Positions 47,258-54,251 of a stretch of DNA of 64,000 nt are shown one piece after another. Each line of letters opens with the position of its first letter. Positions within the stretch are counted from its first letter, which is position 1. Source of the DNA: JAWKTT01 sp041398965 (GTDB lineage: Bacteria > Planctomycetota > Planctomycetia > Planctomycetales > Planctomycetaceae); assembly GCA_041398965.1 (NCBI GenBank), contig JAWKTT010000010.1:62001-126000 (forward strand), given 5' to 3'. The notes beneath the pieces are model-generated. The model was not told the origin of the DNA. It saw only the letters and a program-made list of their open reading frames with translations, and did not search any database. A program made the position numbers and the translations under genes.

Positions 47258-48868
47258 ATGAGTACCCCCTCTAACAATTCTGGTTCGGCCTTCCCTACGG
47301 AAAACGAGGAATCGTTGCTTCCTGGCGAACGTGTGGCTGCGGCGAGTGAAGTCCCTTGTCCCGACTGTGGTGAGAAGGTTCGTGCCGGACTGGTTCGATG
47401 TTGGAATTGTGGGTGTTTCCTTCGAGAAGACATCGCAAACAAGTTTCAGAAGATGCAGCAGGCGCCGCAACAGGTCATCTTCAGTGAACTTTCGCAGACC
47501 GAAGCACTCCCTCTGGGTACGGAAGAGGATGGGGGCTTCCAGTTGCGTGTGGTCGAGGCCACCCCGGCGCGGACCCTTCCGCAGAGTGAAGTCTATGGTC
47601 TGACCAGTTCCGAGGATGCCGACGACGATGACGGCGACGCGGAAGCATCGGCCGACGCACCGGGAACTGCAGAAGCCAAAGGGGGTTCGGCTCCCTCAGA
47701 GACGAAGAAAAAGGGAAATCCCCCCCCAGACACCGCGGTTGGTGGCGTTGCTCACTCGGTGGCAACGGGGGGAGACGTGCTGTTAGAGGTCGCCTTGAGC
47801 GAACAAGCGGAGGACCGCAAGCGACGCAAGAAACGTGGCGTTAGTATGAAGGGGGGGGCGAGAACCCCCGGCGGCTTCGTGATTTTCTGTCCCTATGGAT
47901 GTCAGATCGAAGTTCGAGATCAGCATCGGGGGATGACTGGACAATGTCCGAAGTGCAGGGCTCCGTTCATCGTACCGACGAATCCTCCCGATTACGGACA
48001 TAAAGAGCGGCAGGTTGAAGAGGCGGCTGTCGCGGCTTCGACATCACCAACAGGGGAGTGGACTCCCTGGTTGATCGATGTCCATGTGCATGACGTCAAC
48101 CCCGAGAAGTTGAAGTTGAAGGCGGGGAGCCTTGTCAAAGAGTTTGCCGAAATGGACTTGGCATTCGGCCCACAGGGTCTGCTGTTGATGACGCTGGCAA
48201 AGAAGAGCGGCGGTCTGTTTGGAGGTGGGGGAGATAAGAACCGGCCCGAAACTCGTGCGCTCGTTCAAGCGCACTTCAAAGATGGGAAAGGGGTCTCCGA
48301 GTCACCCGCAGCAGAGTCGCGACAGTACTCGATCGCCGAATTGTCGCAACTGAGGGTCGTGCAGCCAACGGCGACTCCGGGCGACTCCATGTTTGCCGGC
48401 ATTCCAGTGTTTGGTGAGTATCAAATTGCGGTGCAGATGCCGTTTTCGGAAGGGCAACATCCGCGGTATCTGTCGTTTGGCCTCACCGGGTTTCGTGAAT
48501 TTACAGCGGCCCTGAATGCGATCGTTCCGGAGGTGATGCTGGTTGCTCACGGGGCTCCGACGGAGGACAAGTTCGTCACGTCCAAGTGTCACTACACCGA
48601 CGTCGAGATTCAGGCGGTCGAGAACTTGCCGTGGTATCAGGCGGACGCGAAGAGCGGCGTTGTGCTCGCAGGCTGGCGTTGTGCTGCCTGTGGTCTGACG
48701 ATCAGCGAAGATGGCCGCAAGAAAGAGAATCTCGGCGGAAAAGCTGGCAAAGGGATCGCCAAGGCGAAGTGTCCGAAGTGTACGAACAAGTTCGGCGAAC
48801 AACCGCTGTATACTCTCCCCAGTCACCTCGCCACCCCCGCCCTTGCGGGCGAAGGTGCGTCGACGTAG
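47258..48868 (+). CDS. protein with three zinc-ribbon motifs, unknown function
   Basis: 536 residues without signal peptide or membrane helix. Three Cys clusters are visible: CPDCGEKVRAGLVRCWNCGC near residue 34, CPYGCQIEVRD with GQCPKCRAPF near 212-235, and CAACGLTISEDG with AKCPKCTNKF near 478-510. Between the first two is an acidic, low-complexity stretch (SEDADDDDGDAEASADAPGT) and a basic patch (EDRKRRKKRGVSMKGGARTP). A globular domain lies at about 255-450. I do not recognise it. Zinc ribbons often bind nucleic acid or proteins; nothing more can be said. Confidence 0.78.
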   Translation: MSTPSNNSGSAFPTENEESLLPGERVAAASEVPCPDCGEKVRAGLVRCWNCGCFLREDIANKFQKMQQAPQQVIFSELSQTEALPLGTEEDGGFQLRVVEATPARTLPQSEVYGLTSSEDADDDDGDAEASADAPGTAEAKGGSAPSETKKKGNPPPDTAVGGVAHSVATGGDVLLEVALSEQAEDRKRRKKRGVSMKGGARTPGGFVIFCPYGCQIEVRDQHRGMTGQCPKCRAPFIVPTNPPDYGHKERQVEEAAVAASTSPTGEWTPWLIDVHVHDVNPEKLKLKAGSLVKEFAEMDLAFGPQGLLLMTLAKKSGGLFGGGGDKNRPETRALVQAHFKDGKGVSESPAAESRQYSIAELSQLRVVQPTATPGDSMFAGIPVFGEYQIAVQMPFSEGQHPRYLSFGLTGFREFTAALNAIVPEVMLVAHGAPTEDKFVTSKCHYTDVEIQAVENLPWYQADAKSGVVLAGWRCAACGLTISEDGRKKENLGGKAGKGIAKAKCPKCTNKFGEQPLYTLPSHLATPALAGEGAST

Positions 48869-48916
48869 TGCCAACGTCCGACGGGAAGTTGGCGGCAGGA
48901 ACCGTTATTTACAACG

Positions 48917-48957
48917 CGCAGTATCGCCCCACATCGTCAATATCGGGCGATACTGCG
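48917..48957. terminator. perfect 13-bp hairpin between convergent genes
   Basis: CGCAGTATCGCCC (48917-48929) pairs exactly with GGGCGATACTGCG (48945-48957), loop 15 nt. Outside it, ATTTACAA upstream and TTGTAAAT downstream can extend the pairing. It lies between the 3' ends of the zinc-ribbon gene and the minus-strand scramblase-like gene and probably terminates both. Confidence 0.6.
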
Positions 48958-48961
48958 ATGA

Positions 48962-49546
48962 TTACTCTTTGTAAATCATGTCGACCGCTAACCCGGCGGC
49001 GAGGAGCAGGCGGACCGCCGTTTGGTTCGAGCCGACCGATTCGTCGAGTTGAATCACGTAATTGTCGGCTTGGGTGAATATCTCCTTCAAAGCTCCGGCC
49101 CACTTCTTCGAGACGGTCCCGATCTCTTTGCCGTTTTCGGCAATCATGCGGAAGTTCCAACCCTTCCAGTCCCCATTGACCTCGGCAATCTGGACCCCCT
49201 CGGCATTCAACACATAGAAGCCGCCTCCGATCGAGAGCACCTTGCTTTTGAACGAGCCGATGACAACCCCATCTCCATCGGTCAGCGTGACTTTCGATCT
49301 GAAAATCGCCATTCCCCGTTTGATCGTCATGATCGGGTTTACGTCATCTTCATTGTCGAAGATATGAAATGTTGCCGGGAGCAGCCTCTTGTTGATCAGG
49401 AGCCGCAAGACCATGTCGATCCCGCCAACCTTCTCTTCGGCTCGACCGAGTTCTTCCCCCGTTTCGGCACAAAAGATGCCGTACTTTCCTCGCACTTGCA
49501 TCAATCTCACTTCTTGCTTCACCATAAATGCACGACGATCAAGCAT
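48962..49546 (-). CDS. LURP-one/phospholipid scramblase-related protein
   Basis: 194 residues with the repetitive beta-strand pattern of the Tubby-like fold in LURP-one and scramblase-related proteins: LMQVRGKYGIFCAETGEELG, TIKRGMAIFRSKVTLTDGDG, GFYVLNAEGVQIAEVNGDWK and GTVSKKWAGALKEIFTQADN. No signal peptide is seen. The C-terminal hydrophobic helix (AVRLLLAAGLAVDMIY) is typical. Scrambling activity in bacterial members is unproven. It converges on the zinc-ribbon gene across a strong hairpin. Confidence 0.72.
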   Translation of the reverse strand: MLDRRAFMVKQEVRLMQVRGKYGIFCAETGEELGRAEEKVGGIDMVLRLLINKRLLPATFHIFDNEDDVNPIMTIKRGMAIFRSKVTLTDGDGVVIGSFKSKVLSIGGGFYVLNAEGVQIAEVNGDWKGWNFRMIAENGKEIGTVSKKWAGALKEIFTQADNYVIQLDESVGSNQTAVRLLLAAGLAVDMIYKE

Positions 49547-49807
49547 GATTACACTCCAGAAGTGAGAGGCCCCGCTGACGCCGAGACGCTAAGGGAATCG
49601 AGGAAGGGATTGACGGTCGGCCAACGAAAAACCGACTTGGCAGAATTCTGACGTCCAACCTTGTCAGTTCGCAAGCGAACAGACCTCAGACGTAGTACGT
49701 TTCGACGCAGGCTTGTTTCCAACGGCACTCGTTTTCACCATCGTCGCCTTTCGCGGAGCGAAAGGCGACGATCAGTGCCCGTGAATTCTCCGCCTGGCAC
49801 GTTGGCG

Positions 49808-50299
49808 TCAGACAAGTTCCATCCGGCCATCGGCATGTTGTCGCATCGCGGGGCCGACGCTTTCCGGCGGCAACGCATGAACCTGGAGGGCGATTGCATG
49901 TCCATCAATGACTGCTTCCAGCGTGAGGAAGGTGTCAAAACGGTCTTCTTCGCTGACAACGTGACTGTTAGGAAAGGCATTCCAGCAGAGGGAATCGACG
50001 CGGTCACACAGGCTGTAGATGGCGTTGATGTCAAAGCGGAAGTTGACGGCAGTCGCCCGGCCATCATCGGCCCCTCCCACCGTTTCTTGTTCGCCAAGAA
50101 ACATCGACACCTCCCAGCGGTCGCCCGCCTGAATCGCTTCGTAGCCGACACGAGCGACACCGCTGAACGGTTCGAACACATCGCTGAGTCGATCAATAGA
50201 AGAGGTGAGCCATCCTGGCAATTCCCGGCCCAGGCCCCGTCGGTTGCGACGGTCCTCGACGTGACGAATGAGGTGACGGATGGCGAGATGTGAGTGCAT
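49808..50299 (-). CDS. hypothetical protein
   Basis: 163 residues, not recognised. The translation has normal protein character: GYEAIQAGDRWEVSMFLGEQ, VNFRFDINAIYSLCDRVDSL and LEAVIDGHAIALQVHALPPE. The N-terminal 50 residues are basic. There is no signal peptide or membrane helix. A long plus-strand frame overlaps it but is Arg-rich and non-protein-like, so the minus strand is taken as coding. ATG 50299 is the likely start. Confidence 0.6.
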   Translation of the reverse strand: MHSHLAIRHLIRHVEDRRNRRGLGRELPGWLTSSIDRLSDVFEPFSGVARVGYEAIQAGDRWEVSMFLGEQETVGGADDGRATAVNFRFDINAIYSLCDRVDSLCWNAFPNSHVVSEEDRFDTFLTLEAVIDGHAIALQVHALPPESVGPAMRQHADGRMELV

Positions 50300-50563
50300 G
50301 GCGCGAATGTGACTCCTGTGTCAGCGAAACGAATGGGTCGTTCCCCAACATATCGGGAGCTTGCCGCGCGGCAACGCACAGAATTGTAAAGGGGTTCGCA
50401 TACATGTCGCTTTCCGAGCCAACAAGTGGGGACGTATGATTCGTGCCGGTCCACATGAATCGACCACACCTGTTACACCGATCATCCGCCCCGTACAGGA
50501 GTAATCGGGAAGATTCATCGATCGTAGACAACTTTCCCTCTCCCGCCGCCCCTTCAGGTTTCC

Positions 50564-51718
50564 ATGCGGATATTTGTGTCAGAGTATCTTTGTAGTGGTG
50601 CCTGGACCGAGGCACATCTTCCAGCTTCGCTGCTGGCGGAGGGGCGGGCGATGCGGGATGCCCTGATTGCCGACTTCATCGCCCTCCCCGGAATCGAAGT
50701 GGTGACGACATGCGATCGCCGAGTCCCCCCGCCCCCGGGACGCAACGTGCATCTCGTCTTCGTCGACTCCCCAAAACAAGAGTCACTCGTGTTTCGTCAA
50801 CTGTGTGAGACAACCGACGCGGTCTATGTCATCGCCCCCGAACTGGACGGCCTCTTGGATGACCGGTGTCGTCTCGCCGCGAAGCTGAGTCGACGCCCGC
50901 TCAATTCGAGTCCGGAAGCGATTCGTTTGTGCAGCGACAAGTGGCAACTCGCCAGGCATCTGAATCAACACCACATCGCCACTCTCCCGACCGTCTCCCC
51001 CTATGGTGAAACGCCATTCGATCGCCCCGCAGCGAATCGACGCGACCATGTTGGCGACGACGCGATGACCGAGTCCGAGCACTCGCAAGAGCCGTGGTCG
51101 ATCGAGGATTGGGGTCGCTCGACGCCGTTGGTCGTGAAACCCCGTTTCGGTGCGGGGTCGCAATCGATTCAGATGGTGTTGGACCAACCTGAGTTATCGG
51201 CTGTTCTGACCCGGTTTCCCGCATCACCCATCGAGGCTCAGGCGATCGTGCAACCCTGCGTGGCGGGACGTAACCTCTCGGTCGCTGCCTTCTTCAGAGA
51301 AGACCCGAGTCAACCGCCATTCCGCCTGCCGCTCGCCGATCAACGACTTTCAGAGGATGGTTCGTTCACCTATCTCGGCGGCAGCATCCCCCCGTCGACA
51401 AAAACAAGTGATGTCATGTCTCGAAGTGATCTGGAACGACGAGTCGACGAACTTTTAAGACAAATCGCGTTGACCATTCCGGGGCTACGCGGCTACGTCG
51501 GCTGTGATCTGCTACTCCCCTTCGACCCATCGATGCAACAGGAGTCTCCCCTCCTGCTGGTCGAGATCAACCCGCGTCTGACAACCAGCTACCTCGGCTA
51601 CCGGAGACTCGCCGTCGAGAACCTCGCCCGCTTCTGGATCGACAACCCGCCAGCGACCATCGAATGGCAACTCGGACGAGTCCACTTCGACCCCCACGGC
51701 GGCTGCCGCTTCACCTGA
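50564..51718 (+). CDS. ATP-grasp ligase, possibly related to tyramine-glutamate ligase (MfnD/COG1821)
   Basis: 384 residues. The N-terminus RIFVSEYLCSGAWTEAHLPA and LLAEGRAMRDALIADFIALP match ATP-grasp proteins grouped with archaeal MfnD. The central part has CSDKWQLARHL and the nucleotide-binding strand LVVKPRFGAGSQSIQ. The C-terminal ATP-grasp core shows GYVGCDLLL and LLVEINPRLTTSYLGYRRLA with the metal-binding E-x-N. Some planctomycetes carry such a gene with tetrahydromethanopterin C1 genes; none are seen here, so this assignment is tentative. The ATP-grasp fold itself is firm. Confidence 0.8.
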   Translation: MRIFVSEYLCSGAWTEAHLPASLLAEGRAMRDALIADFIALPGIEVVTTCDRRVPPPPGRNVHLVFVDSPKQESLVFRQLCETTDAVYVIAPELDGLLDDRCRLAAKLSRRPLNSSPEAIRLCSDKWQLARHLNQHHIATLPTVSPYGETPFDRPAANRRDHVGDDAMTESEHSQEPWSIEDWGRSTPLVVKPRFGAGSQSIQMVLDQPELSAVLTRFPASPIEAQAIVQPCVAGRNLSVAAFFREDPSQPPFRLPLADQRLSEDGSFTYLGGSIPPSTKTSDVMSRSDLERRVDELLRQIALTIPGLRGYVGCDLLLPFDPSMQQESPLLLVEINPRLTTSYLGYRRLAVENLARFWIDNPPATIEWQLGRVHFDPHGGCRFT

Positions 51719-51740
51719 CCCCCCACGCCCCCGCCTTGTA

Positions 51741-51763
51741 GCCGAGTTGCTCCGCAACTCGGC
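51741..51763. repeat. perfect palindrome, copy 1
   Basis: GCCGAGTTGC-TCC-GCAACTCGGC, a 10-bp perfect stem. With its flank GTA it recurs inverted at 51883-51905. It lies between the convergent ATP-grasp and DUF1501 genes and may act as a terminator as well as being a dispersed repeat. Confidence 0.75.
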
Positions 51764-51882
51764 AGCCCAAGTCCAGCTCCCATTGCCCGCTCTCTTCCAA
51801 TGCTCTCTCTCAACGTCATTCCCGAGCAGGCGGGACGGACGATGTGGGGCGGGAGTCGTTGCGGGATAATGGCCGATGTATT

Positions 51883-51905
51883 GCCGAGTTGCGGAGCAAC
51901 TCGGC
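51883..51905. repeat. perfect palindrome, inverted copy 2
   Basis: GCCGAGTTGC-GGA-GCAACTCGGC followed by TAC, the reverse complement of copy 1 plus flank. It lies 23 bp beyond the 3' end of the DUF1501 gene. Confidence 0.75.
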
Positions 51906-51927
51906 TACGGGGGCGTCATCTCTTCTC

Positions 51928-53229
51928 TTAGATCAACTCGCGGATGGGTTCGCGGTGATCGACGAGGAACTGGGGGCGGCCGTTCGGGTCGGTGAGGTGC
52001 GGGTGTTGTGGGTCGATCCCGAGTTGATGGTAGATCGTGGCAAAGACCTCTTGCAGGTGGACCGGTCGATCCTCGGCACGTTCGCCCAGACGATTCGTCG
52101 AGCCGATGACCTGTCCGGTCTGAAGTCCGCCGCCAGCAAGGAAGAAGAATGAGGCTTGTGGCCAGTGATCGCGACCAGCCCCACCATTGATACGTGGCGT
52201 TCTTCCGAATTCGCCCGACATCATGATAATGGTGTCTTCGAGTCGACCGCTGTTGTGCAGGTCTTCAATCAGTGAGGAAAGGGCAGCGTCGAGGGCCGGG
52301 AGCTTCTTTCGCATAGCGTCGAAGTTCTTGCCGTGCGTATCCCAGCCGCCAATCGAGAGGGCGACGTTTCGCACTCCGGCTTCGACAAGACGTCGGGCGA
52401 GAATGAAGTTCTTATTACTTCCGTCGAGCTTCACTCCATAGCGTTGATCACTCTCGGCGGGCTCGTTTTTGGTGTCGAGAGCTTTGTAGATTTCGCCCGA
52501 GGTGATGATTCCGACAGCCCGATCAGCGAAGCTGTCCATGGCGGTCATCATCTCTTTGCTGTCAACATCGCGGCGGAACCGGTCGAATTCGGCGAGTAGA
52601 CCCCGTCGGCCTGTAAAGCGTTCGTCAGTCATTCCCCCTTCGAGTGCCAGATTCGATCGTCCCGTTCCATCGGGGCGATAGGCGGCATGCACCTGCCCGA
52701 GGAATCCGGGGCGAGTCCAACCGCCAAGGTCAATCGCTGTTGGAGCGGTCCCATGGCTGGTTTCTTGAGCGGGGCCGAGAACCTTCGACATCACCGGTCC
52801 CAAACCGGGACGTCCTCCGGCATTCTTCATTTCCCGCTCTGACCACCCAGAGTCGGACTGGCGGGAGGAGTGTTCGTTGTTGACACCGGTCAGGGAGCGG
52901 ACCAGGGCGATCTGATCGCCAAACGAAGCGAGCCGGGGCATCAGTTCGCAGATTTCGACTCCTGAGGCCTTCGTGGCGATCGGGAGGAACTCGCCCCGAA
53001 ACTCTTTGGGGGCGTTCGGTTTCAGGTCGAATGTATCCATATGAGTGGGGCCACCACTCAGGTAAATGTTGATGATTGATTTCCCAGTCGCTGCCTTTCC
53101 GGCTGCGGCCTCGGCCCGCAAGAGGTTGGGGAGCGAGAGCCCTGCGACCCCCAGAGCACCAATTCGCAGAAAGTCGCGACGTTGGAGGCCATCGCAGTAT
53201 TGATTAGCACGACCGGTGAATCCGAGCAT
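51928..53229 (-). CDS. DUF1501 family protein
   Basis: 433 residues, complete. An N-terminal Tat-like signal (LQRRDFLRIGALGVAGLSLP) suggests folded export. Family segments: IINIYLSGGPTHMDTFDLKP, NVALSIGGWDTHGKNFDAMR and IIMMSGEFGRTPRINGGAGR with the DHW motif. DUF1501 proteins are sulfatase-like and very abundant in planctomycetes, often beside DUF1553/DUF1549 genes; none is adjacent. Function unknown. It has an intact frame, unlike the homologue at 2838-4298. Confidence 0.9.
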   Translation of the reverse strand: MLGFTGRANQYCDGLQRRDFLRIGALGVAGLSLPNLLRAEAAAGKAATGKSIINIYLSGGPTHMDTFDLKPNAPKEFRGEFLPIATKASGVEICELMPRLASFGDQIALVRSLTGVNNEHSSRQSDSGWSEREMKNAGGRPGLGPVMSKVLGPAQETSHGTAPTAIDLGGWTRPGFLGQVHAAYRPDGTGRSNLALEGGMTDERFTGRRGLLAEFDRFRRDVDSKEMMTAMDSFADRAVGIITSGEIYKALDTKNEPAESDQRYGVKLDGSNKNFILARRLVEAGVRNVALSIGGWDTHGKNFDAMRKKLPALDAALSSLIEDLHNSGRLEDTIIMMSGEFGRTPRINGGAGRDHWPQASFFFLAGGGLQTGQVIGSTNRLGERAEDRPVHLQEVFATIYHQLGIDPQHPHLTDPNGRPQFLVDHREPIRELI

Positions 53230-53611
53230 TCTTCCGCTCCTGTAGAGAGATGTACCAATATGGGACAGCAGGGTGTGTGGAGATCACAACCGTGTAGTTT
53301 ACATCGGCATGAGGGAACGCATCAAGTGATTTTGATTCAGCTTTTCCTTTTTTCGTCAAGGATCTGCCGGTGAGTGATGGTTCGGAGGGGGATGTGCTTC
53401 GACAGACAGGGACGTTCGTTGCATGGGTCGACAGCCTCGTGCGGGGAGGCGACAAACTTCTTGAACCCTTGTCCTGAATGAGAGGGAATGGTATTTCATC
53501 GGTGCGGAGGGTGGTGGTTGATTCGTCCGTTGATTTCGTCTGATGGTGACAGCCTGGGGTGAGTTTTGGCGGTCTTCATGGATTTCTTGGTACTTCAGGG
53601 AGTGTGATGTC
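53230..53611. other. divergent intergenic region
   Basis: 382 bp between the leftward DUF1501 gene and the rightward DinB-like gene, probably with promoters for both. It contains a 29-bp repeat copy at 53396-53424. No small gene was recognised. Confidence 0.5.
53396..53424. repeat. 29-bp dispersed repeat, copy 1
   Basis: GCTTCGACAGACAGGGACGT followed by TCGTTGCAT matches 54190-54218 at 24 of 29 positions, same orientation, about 0.8 kb apart. The two copies flank the DinB-like gene. Confidence 0.5.
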
Positions 53612-54139
53612 ATGGCTGGTGTGATTGGTCCAATAATTGCCGACTCGTTGAGCTTGGGGCTGGGGTACGCCGAGCGAATGCTCAAGGGGGTAACCGCAGA
53701 GACGTTCGGACGCTTTGCATCACCTGGGGGTGTTGTTGTGACGTCGAACCATGCTGCGTTCTGCTATGGTCACCTCAGTCTGTATGCCCCCCGGATTCTC
53801 GAACAACTGGGGAGACCGGACGCCAGTCTCGCTCTGCCCGCCGGTTTTGAACAGGCGTTCTCCAAGGATGCCACTTGTGTCGATGACCCCGAGGGGACGA
53901 TTTACCCGGCGATGGAAGAGGTGACCGAGTTCTTCTTTCGTGGATATCGTGCGGCGTTGGAGGGATTGCGTTCGGCTCCCGATGAAGTGTTCTTGCAGCA
54001 GAACCCGATGGAAGGGCGGATGCGGGAACTCTTTCCGACGTTGGGTTCGATGCAAGGGTTTTATGTCGGCGGACATCTCATGATGCACCTTGGTCAAGTG
54101 AGTGCTTGGCGCCGCATGTTCGGGCTGCCAGCAGCCTGA
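53612..54139 (+). CDS. DinB-like four-helix protein
   Basis: 175 residues. The ending YVGGHLMMHLGQVSAWRRMF with the histidines of a metal site, plus an early TSNHAAFCYGHLS histidine, fits the DinB/YfiT superfamily of metal-binding four-helix bundles. Members include thiol S-transferases; a role here is not assignable. ATG 53612 lies ten bases after AGGGAG; the frame is open from 53543 but the added residues are unlike the family. Confidence 0.72.
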   Translation: MAGVIGPIIADSLSLGLGYAERMLKGVTAETFGRFASPGGVVVTSNHAAFCYGHLSLYAPRILEQLGRPDASLALPAGFEQAFSKDATCVDDPEGTIYPAMEEVTEFFFRGYRAALEGLRSAPDEVFLQQNPMEGRMRELFPTLGSMQGFYVGGHLMMHLGQVSAWRRMFGLPAA

Positions 54140-54189
54140 CCGTCAGCATTTCACGTCGTCGGGCATCTATGCCTGTCGATCCCTGAGCC

Positions 54190-54218
54190 GCTTCGACGGG
54201 CAACGACGTCCGTTGCAT
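54190..54218. repeat. 29-bp dispersed repeat, copy 2
   Basis: GCTTCGACGGGCAACGACGT followed by CCGTTGCAT; see copy at 53396-53424. It lies in the spacer before the VWA gene. Confidence 0.5.
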
Positions 54219-54251
54219 CGAGCACAGTTCACCTCTTTCAGTGACAGTCTG

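Noticed and set aside
49661..50293. Plus-strand open frame of 210 codons
   Set aside because: Arg-rich translation without protein character; the opposite strand encodes a better-looking 163-residue protein.
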